A stretch of 24,679 bases of DNA, from positions 1 to 24,679 of the IMG/VR virus record IMGVR_UViG_3300007234_000095; one strand, given 5' to 3'. The first letter of the stretch is position 1. Every line of letters starts with the position of its first letter. The position numbers and the translations under genes were made by a program. The notes beneath the pieces were generated by a model. It was not told the origin of the DNA, did not search any database, and was given only the letters and a program-made list of their open reading frames with translations. Of the stretch, positions 12,353 through 20,277 are shown in pieces. The DNA is from a virus.

Positions 12353-12975
12353 GCTAGTACCATTTTTTTAGTGTAGTCATATGCATAATGTTCACGATAT
12401 CCTTTGATTCCCCATCCTAACCAATAATAGGCAGGAACCATGTACTGACGGACAGTTTGGCCACTGCCCTCAAACATAGGTAGATATCGTTGGAATATAT
12501 TTTCGTTAATCATATATGCAGTCTGACCCTCAAGTGTAGAAGGATCATAACCATATTTTTTAGCAAACCTACCAAGGTTATTATAACGATTTACTGTGGT
12601 CCACTGAACAAGACCATAACCCCCACGATGGCAAGCGTTGTAAGGAACTCTAGCCCCTCCCTCGCATATGTTGGGATGGAAGTTGCTCTCTGACTTAATG
12701 TTTCCCATGATAGTCGCAAGAGCATTACGATCACTAATACGGGTTTTTTCTTGAAGTTGTTCAAGGACATATTTTTCGTTATCATTACATCCAGGACACT
12801 TCCAAGTTTTCTTTACTACCTTAATAGGTACTGCCCTTTCTTCATTTACAGAAACATCAATCTTGGGAAGAGAATCAATTTGATTGATTGAAGGATAAGC
12901 ACATGCTGATGGAATGGAAATTGAAAGCAGACCAAAAAGAATTTTGTTAATCATTAAATTAATAAAAGACGACAT
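12349..12975 (-). CDS. Exported phage tail-lysozyme-family protein
   Basis: The N-terminus has a hydrophobic signal segment (MINKILFGLLSISIPSACA), with ATG 12975 or 12954 as possible starts. Residues 82-135 match the phage tail lysozyme family: NALATIMGNIKSESNFHP with the probable catalytic Glu96, then GGYGLVQWT..RY. A CPGC pair lies at 60-63 and further Cys at about 104 and 115, suggesting disulfides or metal binding after export. The enzyme would cleave peptidoglycan. It may act in tail-mediated entry or, given its signal peptide, in lysis from the periplasm. Overlap with the next gene is ATGA. Confidence 0.8.
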   Translation of the reverse strand: MSSFINLMINKILFGLLSISIPSACAYPSINQIDSLPKIDVSVNEERAVPIKVVKKTWKCPGCNDNEKYVLEQLQEKTRISDRNALATIMGNIKSESNFHPNICEGGARVPYNACHRGGYGLVQWTTVNRYNNLGRFAKKYGYDPSTLEGQTAYMINENIFQRYLPMFEGSGQTVRQYMVPAYYWLGWGIKGYREHYAYDYTKKMVLA

Positions 12976-12982
12976 CCGTCAT

Positions 12983-12999
12983 AAGAATATAATATTCTT
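12983..12999. repeat. Perfect AT-rich palindrome AAGAATATAATATTCTT
   Basis: This 17-base palindrome with 7-bp arms sits in the 36-base gap between the GIY-YIG endonuclease gene and the lysozyme gene. It could be an operator-like site or an mRNA hairpin near the lysozyme start. No T-run follows it. Confidence 0.5.
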
Positions 13000-13011
13000 C
13001 ACGGCACTTGG

Positions 13012-13443
13012 TTATTTAGAAAAATAGCCATAATCCTTTCGCATATATCTGCCAAGGATGTTGGAATTATAATATGCTGGTTCTCCATTGTCAAGTGACT
13101 CGGATAAGACATTATTTAAGAACAACTGTTTGGTTTCTTCATAGTTACAAAGACCTTTAGTTTTATGTAAACTCAATATCTCTCTACTGAAGGTCTCTTT
13201 ACCATACTTTTTTATATCTTCTTTTAATTCTGGACAAGAACCATAATACTTTTTCCAATCTGATTCTTGTTTTACTTTTCTTTTCTTTCCAGGAGGTTTT
13301 CTAAACGACCAGAAATACTTTCTACCAATGTACGATCGTCCGTTGGACTTATTGGTAATGTAATAGACAAAACCAAAGTAATCCATAATATCATCAGACT
13401 CAAAAGGTTTCTCTTCATATATCCATGGATTTTCATAACTCAT
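13012..13443 (-). CDS. GIY-YIG family endonuclease, probably free-standing homing type
   Basis: The 143-aa protein has the family core: FVYYI at residues 25-29, YIG at 38-40, catalytic-type Arg41, then a basic region (RKPPGKKRKVKQE) and a helix YGKETFSREIL typical of T4-like members. EETKQLFLNNVL near 102-113 could supply the Glu and Asn of the active site. No long DNA-binding domain follows. It lies between the nrdB terminators and the lysozyme gene and has its own GATAAATA box 23 bases upstream. nrdB itself is intact and without an intron, so this is a free-standing gene next to a common homing target. Confidence 0.85.
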   Translation of the reverse strand: MSYENPWIYEEKPFESDDIMDYFGFVYYITNKSNGRSYIGRKYFWSFRKPPGKKRKVKQESDWKKYYGSCPELKEDIKKYGKETFSREILSLHKTKGLCNYEETKQLFLNNVLSESLDNGEPAYYNSNILGRYMRKDYGYFSK

Positions 13444-13465
13444 CTTATAGAATTCAATGAGCTAT

Positions 13466-13473
13466 TATTTATC
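13466..13473 (-). promoter_or_regulatory. Late promoter variant GATAAATA for the GIY-YIG gene
   Basis: GATAAATA on the minus strand is 23 bases upstream of the ATG at 13443. Tandem terminators 30 bases further upstream separate it from nrdB transcription, so the endonuclease needs its own promoter. Confidence 0.65.
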
Positions 13474-13502
13474 TTTAACGGCGACAAACCTAGTCTACTC
13501 AT

Positions 13503-13525
13503 AAAAAAAGGGCCCGTCAAGGCCC
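13503..13525 (-). terminator. Intrinsic terminator, second of a tandem pair after nrdB
   Basis: On the minus strand GGGCC, a 6-base loop and GGCCC are followed by seven T. This is a textbook Rho-independent terminator. Confidence 0.85.
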
Positions 13526-13528
13526 AAT

Positions 13529-13552
13529 AAAAAAGAGGGTTTTGAAACCCTC
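13529..13552 (-). terminator. Intrinsic terminator, first of a tandem pair after nrdB
   Basis: GAGGGTT and AACCCTC form the stem of a perfect-arm hairpin (13535-13552), followed on the minus strand by six T. It starts 16 bases after the nrdB stop. Two terminators in a row mark a firm end of the primase-nrdA-nrdB operon. Confidence 0.85.
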
Positions 13553-13567
13553 GTATAAAAAATTATA

Positions 13568-14755
13568 TTAAAGACTAAACCCAGCAAAGGTGTCTTTGGT
13601 TATATCTTGTTTAATTCCACCAACAACATAAGATTCAACTTCAGTCTCTTGAGGTGCTACCTGAAGACCTTTAGAAGAAATCCAATGTTGAGTCCATGGA
13701 AGTGGGTTATTGCTTGCTGCAATGTCATACACAGGTCTCATACCGATTGCTTTCAACCTTCTGTTTGCAACCCATTCTACATATTTTTGAAGAAGTTTAT
13801 CGTTCAGACCAATCATAGAACCATCCTTGAACAGATATTCTGCCCAGCGTTTCTCTTCATTTACAGCATTATCAAACATCTTATAGAGCCACTCTTCTTC
13901 CTCTTTAGCAATTTTCTTCATGTCTGGATCATCTCCAGTTTTCCATTTATTTAAAATATTTTGAGTAATTGCTAAATGCTGATTTTCATCTCTTGCGATA
14001 AGGCTAATAATTTTTGCACTTCCTTCCATGAGTTTGAGTTCGCCAAAAGCAAAACTACATGCAAAACTAACGTAAAAACGAATACCCTCAAGAATATTAA
14101 CGTTTGCAACTGCTCGATAGAGTTTGCGTTTGAGTTCATATCTGCCCTCTAGTGCGGTGGGAACTTGCTCTAATGCGTGCTTCCAATCATTTCCATTATC
14201 ATACTCATGTGCATGATTAATGAAATCATTATAACCCGATGTCACACTATAAGCACGTTCCATAATACGTTCATCTTTCAGAATCGTATCAAAGACCTCT
14301 GATGGATCTGAATACACATTCTTAATGATGTAAGTATAAGAACGACTATGAATCATCTCCATAAACTCCCAAACCTTCATACAGGCTTCCAATTCTGGAA
14401 GAGAGCAGTATGGAGCAAATGCCATACCAGGACCCCGACCCTGAATAGAGTCGAGCATCACCTGATACTTTAGATTGGAAGTAAAAATATGTTTTTGTTC
14501 TGGTCGTAAAGAATGATAATCTCCACGATCTTTTTGAAGAGAGACCTCTTCAGGTCTCCAAAAATATCCTAATTGTTGTGTTGTAAGTTTATCAAATACT
14601 GGATACTTGTAAGAATCATATCGTTGAACTCCAAGAGGTTTTCCAAAAAACATTGGTTGTTTTTTAGTATCAACTTCTTCAGAATTGAAAACTGTCATCG
14701 AATCAACTATCATACCATTATCTTCTTTGTTTGTTTTAAATCTTACAAGACTCAC
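13568..14755 (-). CDS. nrdB: Ribonucleotide reductase class Ia, beta subunit
   Basis: The 395-aa protein makes the tyrosyl radical that NrdA needs to reduce ribonucleotides. The di-iron and radical residues are visible: Asp in LLDSIQGR-like MLDSIQGR, E..H and the radical Tyr in EMIHSRSY, Glu in ILEGIRF, and ExxH in ARDENQHLA. The C-terminal peptide TFAGFSL is the usual docking tail for NrdA. The start is GTG 14755, strongly supported by GGAGGA 7 bases upstream and by a 20-base overlap with the end of nrdA. Tandem terminators follow. The gene is intact with no intron. Confidence 0.97.
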   Translation of the reverse strand: MSLVRFKTNKEDNGMIVDSMTVFNSEEVDTKKQPMFFGKPLGVQRYDSYKYPVFDKLTTQQLGYFWRPEEVSLQKDRGDYHSLRPEQKHIFTSNLKYQVMLDSIQGRGPGMAFAPYCSLPELEACMKVWEFMEMIHSRSYTYIIKNVYSDPSEVFDTILKDERIMERAYSVTSGYNDFINHAHEYDNGNDWKHALEQVPTALEGRYELKRKLYRAVANVNILEGIRFYVSFACSFAFGELKLMEGSAKIISLIARDENQHLAITQNILNKWKTGDDPDMKKIAKEEEEWLYKMFDNAVNEEKRWAEYLFKDGSMIGLNDKLLQKYVEWVANRRLKAIGMRPVYDIAASNNPLPWTQHWISSKGLQVAPQETEVESYVVGGIKQDITKDTFAGFSL

Positions 14756-17033
14756 AATCTTCCTCCGTTGAATTTTCTATCTCTGATAGTATACTTTCTA
14801 GTGATGATTTTGTTTCTTCCACTTCATCAGTCTTAATATCATAAGTATTTTGATAATAACTGGTCTTCCAACCGTACTTATATGTAGTCAAAAAGTCTTG
14901 TGCCATAGTTGACACAGGAATTTCGTTGTTTGGATAATTCTCTGGATTGTAACTCCAATTACCAGAAATTGCCTGGTCAAAGAATTTTTGCATCACCGAA
15001 ACAACGTTGATGTAGCCACGGTTAGATTTCATCTCCCAAAGAAGGTCATAGTGATTCTTGAGAGATGTATATTGTGGAACAATTTGCTTAAGAGGCCCTT
15101 TCTTTGATTTCTTAATGGACAAGAAATCTCTAGGTGGTTCGATTCCATTTGTGGCATTTGACACAACGGAACTGCTCTCCGAAGGCATCTGTGCGGACAG
15201 TGTTGAGTTCCGTAAACCATATTCCAAGATAGATGCTCTAAGACCTTCCCAATCATGCTGGTAATTTATTGAAGAAATTTCATCAACATCCTTCTTGTAT
15301 GTATCAATCGGAAGAATTCCATCAGAATATTTGGTGCGACCAAAGTATTCGCAATGACCTTTCTCTTTAGCAAGTTGATTAGATGCTTTTAAAAGATAGA
15401 ATTGGAAAGATTCAGACAGTCCATGAACTGCATCCCATGCTTCTTGAGATTCATATTTGAAACCCAGTTTTGCCAAATAGTGAGCCAACCCAATAAACCC
15501 TACACCAAGAGATCTACGTGCCTTGGTGGCGATTTCTGCGGCAGCTACAGGGTATTTCTGATAATCAATCAATTCATCTAATGCTCTCACAGAAAGATCA
15601 CAAAGATTCTCAAGTTCATCATCAGACTTAACCTTTCCAACATTAACTGCAGATAAAATGCAGAGTGCAATTTCTCCTACAGTATCGTCAATATGTTGAA
15701 GAGGGTAAGTTGGCAACGTAATTTCTTGACACAGATTACTCATCTCAATCTTATCTTTGAAAGATGAATGAGAGTTGCAATGATCGATATTCATAATATA
15801 AACACGACCAGTTTCTGCCCTCTCCTTCAGCAGATTTAGGATTAGTTCCTGTGCCCCAATAGTCTTTCTTGGAATAGAGAGATCTCGTTCATAACCCACA
15901 TAGAGGTCATCAAACGCATCAGTGCCAAAAGCATCATACAAACCTGGAACGTCATGAGGACTGAAGAGAGAAATCTCTTGGTTTTTGATGAATCTTTCGT
16001 AGAAGAGTTTAGAAATTTGGATGCTGTAGTCCAGTTTTCGGACACGATTATCTTCTGTCCCTTTATTATTTTTGAGTACAATGATATCCTCTATTTCTTG
16101 GTGCCAGATTGGGAAGTGGACAGTCGCTGATCCACCTCGGATGCCATTTTGAGTGCAGCATCGGACAGTTGCTTCAAACTTTTTGAGAAATGGAACAACG
16201 CCTGTGTGCTGAACTTCTCCGCCTCGGATTTTAGCGTTGATGCCACGGATTCTGCCTGCGTTGATACCGATTCCCGCCCTTTGTGCAACGTATCTGCCAA
16301 TAGCCATATCAGAGCTAAAGATAGAATCGAGGGAGTCATCAACATCAACAAGAACACAGCTAGCAAATTGTCGAAGTGGAGTTCGCACTCCTGCCATGAT
16401 AGGTGTGGGAATGTTGATTTTGTGCTTGCTGATTGCGTCGTAGTATCGTTTGACATAATCGAGCCTGGTCTCCTTTGGATACTCTTGGAATATGGTAAGA
16501 GCAATCATCATATACATGAATTGAGGAGTCTCGTAGACTTTTCCAGTGCTCCTATCCTGCACAAGATATTTGTCTACAACTTGCCGAAGACCAGCATATG
16601 TAAACAAGAAATCTCTATCATGATCTATGAAACTATTTACCTTTTCAATTTCCTCTTTAGAGTACTTTGTGTAGATTTCAGAATCATATACTTCTTTAGA
16701 AACACAAGCATAAATGTGATTTTCCAAAGTTGGCATAGTTCTCAACTTGCCAAATAAAGATTTACGAACTGCAAACAAAAGAAGACGGGCAGCAACAAAT
16801 TGATAGTTTGGTCTTTCCAAACTAATCAAGTCAGAAGCACTACGAATCAGAATCTCTTGAATATTGTCAGTGGTGATGCCATCATGAAATTGAATTCCGG
16901 ATTGCATCTCAACTTGACTTGCAGAAACACCTGCAACACCTTTACATGCCTCTTCCACCATAACATGGAGTTTATCCAGATCAAGTGGTTCTATTCTTCC
17001 ATCTCTTTTTTTAACTTTAATTCCGTTACTCAT
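14736..17033 (-). CDS. nrdA: Ribonucleotide reductase class Ia, alpha subunit
   Basis: The 765-aa catalytic subunit reduces ribonucleoside diphosphates to deoxy forms. An ATP-cone-like N-terminus (VKKRDGRIEPLDLDKLH) is followed by the active-site Cys in FASCVLVDVDDS, the NLCQEI catalytic loop (Asn, Cys, Glu), the radical-transfer tyrosines in SYYQNTYD and the C-terminal redox pair CESC. I choose ATG 17033, which overlaps the primase stop as ATGA; the open frame extends to a TTG at 17045. It is co-transcribed with primase and nrdB from the sigma-70-like promoter at 18026-18054, linking dNTP supply to replication. Confidence 0.97.
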   Translation of the reverse strand: MSNGIKVKKRDGRIEPLDLDKLHVMVEEACKGVAGVSASQVEMQSGIQFHDGITTDNIQEILIRSASDLISLERPNYQFVAARLLLFAVRKSLFGKLRTMPTLENHIYACVSKEVYDSEIYTKYSKEEIEKVNSFIDHDRDFLFTYAGLRQVVDKYLVQDRSTGKVYETPQFMYMMIALTIFQEYPKETRLDYVKRYYDAISKHKINIPTPIMAGVRTPLRQFASCVLVDVDDSLDSIFSSDMAIGRYVAQRAGIGINAGRIRGINAKIRGGEVQHTGVVPFLKKFEATVRCCTQNGIRGGSATVHFPIWHQEIEDIIVLKNNKGTEDNRVRKLDYSIQISKLFYERFIKNQEISLFSPHDVPGLYDAFGTDAFDDLYVGYERDLSIPRKTIGAQELILNLLKERAETGRVYIMNIDHCNSHSSFKDKIEMSNLCQEITLPTYPLQHIDDTVGEIALCILSAVNVGKVKSDDELENLCDLSVRALDELIDYQKYPVAAAEIATKARRSLGVGFIGLAHYLAKLGFKYESQEAWDAVHGLSESFQFYLLKASNQLAKEKGHCEYFGRTKYSDGILPIDTYKKDVDEISSINYQHDWEGLRASILEYGLRNSTLSAQMPSESSSVVSNATNGIEPPRDFLSIKKSKKGPLKQIVPQYTSLKNHYDLLWEMKSNRGYINVVSVMQKFFDQAISGNWSYNPENYPNNEIPVSTMAQDFLTTYKYGWKTSYYQNTYDIKTDEVEETKSSLESILSEIENSTEEDCESCKI

Positions 17034-18001
17034 ATTTTTTTCCAATTGTTAAATTTGATTTTTGCTTCCAATCCAGAGTAGGTATTTAATTTTAACACGT
17101 CCATAACGCTATGTCCAGCAAGAACCATATCGTTAATGTCTTTCTCTAAGATATGACTTGGCCAGATGACGACTCTCTCACCTCTTTCAATACACTTCCC
17201 AATTCTAGTGACAATTTCTCGATTGCGGGGCTCATTATCATATACAAAAATAACACTGCTTCCTTTAAGATAACCCAGGTCACCGTCACTGCCACACAAA
17301 GCCACACTATTGCTGACGAAAGTGCTGTCAAAGGGTCCTTCGACCACGTAGATAGGTAATTCTTTGTCGATTGTTTCAAGTCCATATATCTTTGGTGCCT
17401 CCTCTTGAATCATAATGGTGATATATTTATTAGGTGACTTATCCAGTGCTCTGCCCTGAAAACCTATCATGTTCTTCTCTTCATCATAGAGAGGAATAAT
17501 GATTCTTGGTTCATCTCTACCAATAGTGTCAAAGGTTTGTTTCTGTGTATTCGACCACCACTTAAATCTATCGGCATAGTAAAATTTATCTGGGTTTAAT
17601 TTTCTCCTTTCAAGGTATTCTTTTGCAATTGGATTTGTTGATGCCTTTGGAAGATCAATAGACTTCTTGAATACTGGTTTCTTAAATTCAAGTTTTGGTT
17701 CTTCCACAACAAAATTTCTACCAGTATGGCCTTCCTTAAACTTCTCCATAGTATATTGCTTGTGCAGTGTGCCATCGAGAGTCTTAATGAAATTATTAAA
17801 TGACATACTGGCACCACAGTTGTGACACTTGAAGTTAGTATTATTTTTGACCTGGTAGAGATATCCCCGTGTCTTATTTTTGTTTTTTTGTGAGTCGCCA
17901 CAAATCGGGCAACGAAAATTATATAGATTATTCTTTACTTTCTTAAACTTCTGGAGACGTGATGATACCAGACCAATATACTTGGAGTCAACCAGATCCA
18001 T
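17030..18001 (-). CDS. DNA primase, T4 gp61-like
   Basis: The 323-aa protein has an N-terminal zinc-binding domain with CPIC at residues 31-34 and CHNC at 59-62. A TOPRIM catalytic domain follows, with VVEGPFD (Glu221) and VFVYDNE-like IFVYDNE (Asp255). Size and domain order match T4-type primase, which makes RNA primers with the gp41 helicase. No helicase domain is fused. A near-consensus promoter ends 24 bases upstream of the ATG. It heads the operon with nrdA and nrdB, so priming and dNTP supply would be induced together early in infection. Confidence 0.93.
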   Translation of the reverse strand: MDLVDSKYIGLVSSRLQKFKKVKNNLYNFRCPICGDSQKNKNKTRGYLYQVKNNTNFKCHNCGASMSFNNFIKTLDGTLHKQYTMEKFKEGHTGRNFVVEEPKLEFKKPVFKKSIDLPKASTNPIAKEYLERRKLNPDKFYYADRFKWWSNTQKQTFDTIGRDEPRIIIPLYDEEKNMIGFQGRALDKSPNKYITIMIQEEAPKIYGLETIDKELPIYVVEGPFDSTFVSNSVALCGSDGDLGYLKGSSVIFVYDNEPRNREIVTRIGKCIERGERVVIWPSHILEKDINDMVLAGHSVMDVLKLNTYSGLEAKIKFNNWKKI

Positions 18002-18012
18002 TACAAAGACTT

Positions 18013-18426
18013 TTACTGTCTCTCTATTATAACCTGCTGTGGTTGTGGGGTCAAGAACATAGGGACGATTCTACTACCGGCACCTATGATGAGTGCTGCT
18101 ACGGCAAGAACACCACCGACCTGCCAACGAAACTTTGAGAATGCTTTTATTTCTACCTGTAATCTATCAATTCTTTCATGAATAACTTTATGATCGTTCT
18201 CACTTTCTTCTTTTAATTCATCAATCATTTTAATGATAAGAGTATCAGTCTTCATGCTTTGCTCAATTCTTTCATCATGTCTAGTCAGAATTTGAGCAAT
18301 ACGATTATTTCCTTCCGATATCTTTTCTACGGCTGCTTCTAATTTAGTAAGCATTTCACGGGAAAGATCTTCATAAACATCAAGTTTCGATTCAAGAACC
18401 GCTACTTTTGATCCTTGACTAAACAC
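18013..18426 (-). CDS. Coiled-coil membrane protein, 137 aa
   Basis: The start is GTG 18426 with GAGGA upstream; it overlaps the previous gene by 8 bases. Residues 8-100 are a long charged coiled coil (LESKLDVYEDLSREMLTKL; IDELKEESENDHKVIHERI). One transmembrane helix follows (WQVGGVLAVAALIIGAGS), then a short Pro/Gln-rich tail. It has the same overall plan as the 104-aa protein at 4399-4713. The promoter for the primase operon lies inside its last codons. Function unknown. Confidence 0.75.
   Translation of the reverse strand: MFSQGSKVAVLESKLDVYEDLSREMLTKLEAAVEKISEGNNRIAQILTRHDERIEQSMKTDTLIIKMIDELKEESENDHKVIHERIDRLQVEIKAFSKFRWQVGGVLAVAALIIGAGSRIVPMFLTPQPQQVIIERQ
18026..18054 (-). promoter_or_regulatory. 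Sigma-70-type promoter for primase-nrdA-nrdB
   Basis: On the minus strand TTGACC (18049-18054) and TATAAT (18026-18031) are separated by exactly 17 bases, one mismatch from the bacterial consensus. It is the best host-type promoter I saw in the window. Expected initiation is near 18019, just ahead of the primase ATG at 18001. It overlaps the 3' end of the 137-aa gene. Early expression by unmodified host polymerase is likely. Confidence 0.8.
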
Positions 18427-18634
18427 TTTTCTTTCCTCTTAAATGATCTAACCATTTTTTGCGTGAACCTGGAGGCATTTTAATCTGCCTTTTTTTCATA
18501 ACAGGATCATACCCCGCAGTTGGTCCTGCAGCATCTGATGATTGACTAAATCCACCAGAACCTCCGGGAGCATTTGCTACCATTTGCTCCCGAATTATAT
18601 TGATAATTCTATCTAGATTCTTTCTTTTCATCAT
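18419..18634 (-). CDS. Small basic protein, 71 aa
   Basis: A basic N-terminal helix (MKRKNLDRIINIIREQM) is followed by a Gly/Ser/Pro/Ala linker (NAPGGSGGFSQSSDAAGPT) and a basic tail (KKRQIKMPPGSRKKWLDHLRG). Either of two consecutive ATGs could start it. It overlaps both neighbours. The two basic ends suggest nucleic-acid or capsid contact, without proof. No family is recognised. Confidence 0.7.
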   Translation of the reverse strand: MMKRKNLDRIINIIREQMVANAPGGSGGFSQSSDAAGPTAGYDPVMKKRQIKMPPGSRKKWLDHLRGKKSV

Positions 18635-19004
18635 AGATCTTGTTAAGTTCCTTTAAACAATTCAAATCAACTTGAATATCATGAATATAACAATGTGGAT
18701 ATTCTGGAAGACGATTCAAAAAAACAATAAAAGTTTTTACATAAGACCACAATTCTTCATCAAGTTTGAAAAAAAGCATTGGTGTAGCCGCATCATCAAA
18801 AATATTATAGATTACGATAAAATGATTTAATATTAAATGAGTTTTAAGTTCACCACCATTTTTATATTTTTTCAATAATCTTTTTATATATTTAAAATGA
18901 TTCAAATCACGATCAAAATCTTCTTTTGTAACTGCTTGAGGATTACAATAGTTTTTTATTGCAAATAAAAGAAAATTATTATCGTTCAGATCATTGAATA
19001 ACAT
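18609..19004 (-). CDS. Conserved-looking hypothetical protein, 131 aa
   Basis: This soluble, mostly helical protein (starts MLFNDLNDNNFLLFAIKNY) is rich in Asn, Asp, Lys and aromatic residues, with a few Cys/His pairs near the end (PHCYIHDIQVDLNCLKEL). The pattern recalls a small protein common near structural genes in T4-like marine phages. I cannot assign a function. It begins 11 bases after the 189-aa virion-type gene and overlaps the next gene by 26 bases. Confidence 0.75.
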   Translation of the reverse strand: MLFNDLNDNNFLLFAIKNYCNPQAVTKEDFDRDLNHFKYIKRLLKKYKNGGELKTHLILNHFIVIYNIFDDAATPMLFFKLDEELWSYVKTFIVFLNRLPEYPHCYIHDIQVDLNCLKELNKIYDEKKESR

Positions 19005-19014
19005 AAATCAATTA

Positions 19015-19584
19015 TCATACAGCATCTTCGATGTTTGGATATGAAGGTGTATTGCCTGTAGTAATACCGGACATAGCAACAAGAACTTCTTTCTTAACTC
19101 TGAGTGATCCAGACTCATCAACATAAGTGGTAACACCAACCCAACCTGCAGCAGTTGCATACGCTCCTCCCTGTGCATCATCAACACCACCAGCAGCAAC
19201 TCCATATGGTAATTTGGAGTAACCATGCCCTTGAGCTTGTGCCTCACTAAATGAAGAATCTCCAACAACATACTTAGGAGAACTTGCTGCAGAGAACGAT
19301 GTTGCAGCAATAGCAACTCCACTTAAATTAGCAGTAGATCCAATTGTTAGTGAAGTTGTGCTAGCAATACTGACAACTACAGCCTCTCCAAAATATACTT
19401 TCCCACCACCTTTTTCACGATCACCAAATCTAATAACATCACCTACTTGAACGCTGCCGGTTTCACCAAAAAGGGTTCCGGAACCAGGTGATTCTTCATT
19501 ACTTCCGGTGCAAATACCTGTTGCATAGTCCAGAGTAACAGTTCCCTGCGAATCTCTGTTATCATTATTTCCCCAGAGTGCCAT
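19015..19584 (-). CDS. Probable virion structural protein, 189 aa
   Basis: The sequence is beta-rich and low in charge, with many G, S, T, A and V residues: SVQVGDVIRFGD, VYFGEAVVVSIASTTSLTIG, and a Gly/Ala-rich part near YGVAAGGVDDAQGG. No signal peptide is present. A perfect TATAAATA box and a good Shine-Dalgarno (AGGA at 6 bases) precede the ATG, and a terminator isolates it from upstream transcription, so it is expected to be a strongly expressed late gene. Such proteins in T4-like cyanophages are often found in virions; this specific role is inferred. Confidence 0.75.
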   Translation of the reverse strand: MALWGNNDNRDSQGTVTLDYATGICTGSNEESPGSGTLFGETGSVQVGDVIRFGDREKGGGKVYFGEAVVVSIASTTSLTIGSTANLSGVAIAATSFSAASSPKYVVGDSSFSEAQAQGHGYSKLPYGVAAGGVDDAQGGAYATAAGWVGVTTYVDESGSLRVKKEVLVAMSGITTGNTPSYPNIEDAV

Positions 19585-19619
19585 GTCTTTCCTACCTAAT
19601 AAGATTTTTTTTCTAATAA

Positions 19620-19627
19620 TATTTATA
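19620..19627 (-). promoter_or_regulatory. T4-type late promoter box TATAAATA
   Basis: A perfect box lies 35 bases upstream of the ATG at 19584. Its first base is adjacent to the T-run of the terminator at 19627-19654, so termination and new late initiation are back to back. Confidence 0.8.
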
Positions 19628-19654
19628 AAAAAAGGAGACCAGCGAAGGGTCTCC
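19627..19654 (-). terminator. Intrinsic terminator directly before a late promoter
   Basis: GGAGACC and GGTCTCC form a 7-bp perfect stem with a 7-base loop, followed on the minus strand by seven T. The last T is also the first base of the TATAAATA box. Confidence 0.85.
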
Positions 19655-19666
19655 TCCGAATAATAA

Positions 19667-19674
19667 TATTTATG
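19667..19674 (-). promoter_or_regulatory. Candidate late box CATAAATA before the terminator
   Basis: CATAAATA lies right after the stop of the 67-aa gene and 12 bases ahead of the terminator hairpin, so any transcript would meet the terminator at once. It may be chance in AT-rich DNA, but a similar order is seen at 24506-24559. Confidence 0.3.
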
Positions 19675-19676
19675 TT

Positions 19677-19880
19677 TTATTCTTCTTCCCTTGCTACCAT
19701 CGCCTTCTTGACGACTTCGAGAAGTTGGTCATCCATATCAGTCTTGGTCAGCTTAACCGCTTTACCCAAGATAACAAGACAGATCTCAACCAACTTCTCA
19801 CCAAGTTCTTCATTTTCTGGAATCTTGGCAACTGCATCTTGAATTACCTTTGCTGCTAATGGGAGTAGAAATGCTAACAT
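19677..19880 (-). CDS. Small helical protein, 67 aa
   Basis: The N-terminus is an amphipathic or membrane-seeking helix (LAFLLPLAAKVIQDAVAKI). A second hydrophobic helix (KLVEICLVILGKAVKLT) and a charged end with three Glu (VAREEE) follow. GGA lies 8 bases ahead of the ATG. It is followed by the terminator at 19627-19654, so it ends a transcript. Function unknown. Confidence 0.75.
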   Translation of the reverse strand: MLAFLLPLAAKVIQDAVAKIPENEELGEKLVEICLVILGKAVKLTKTDMDDQLLEVVKKAMVAREEE

Positions 19881-19916
19881 ACTTTAATCCAAAATCTAAA
19901 CTATATATCAGTTCAA

Positions 19917-20276
19917 TCAATAATATCTAGTATTTTTGTGAACATTATATGGAGTTTTTTTGTCAACTTCATATGTTCTCTTCTTTGCTGCTTCAGCATC
20001 TTGCACAAACTTACTGAAGTTTTTCTTTTTATTCTTTTCAGAATCAACCTTTTTCATAAACTTCTTATCAGTCAACAAAGAAGAACGAAGTGCTTCCTTG
20101 ACCTCTTTCTTATCAGGAAGTCCTTTATGTTTTGTAGATGCAAAGTCCTTTACATCCTTCTTTTTCATAGAAGCGGCAACTTCAGCAGTTTCAGGAGTAG
20201 TAGGTGTCATCTCACCTTTTTGAATGGCACGAACTATTCCAAAAAACTTTTGCTGGGATTTAGATACTGCTGGCAT
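19917..20276 (-). CDS. DUF3008-like protein, 119 aa
   Basis: The N-terminus MPAVSKSQQKFFGIVRAIQKGE matches the pattern of the small phage and bacterial DUF3008 family (MPA.SK.Q..... A...G). The rest is Lys-rich and helical (MKKKDVKDFASTKHKGLPDKK). AGAGGT lies 5 bases ahead of the ATG. It directly follows the 535-aa protein and probably works with it in the virion or during assembly. The name is from pattern memory; no function is known for the family. Confidence 0.75.
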   Translation of the reverse strand: MPAVSKSQQKFFGIVRAIQKGEMTPTTPETAEVAASMKKKDVKDFASTKHKGLPDKKEVKEALRSSLLTDKKFMKKVDSEKNKKKNFSKFVQDAEAAKKRTYEVDKKTPYNVHKNTRYY

Positions 20277-20277
20277 A

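Noticed and set aside
13012-14755. GIY-YIG gene as part of an intron in nrdB
   Set aside because: nrdB is continuous with all ligand and tail motifs, and the endonuclease lies outside it after two terminators.
16149-16757. 202-aa plus-strand open frame antisense to nrdA
   Set aside because: It is a shadow of a strongly conserved gene, with no ribosome site or promoter and a composition that mirrors nrdA codons.
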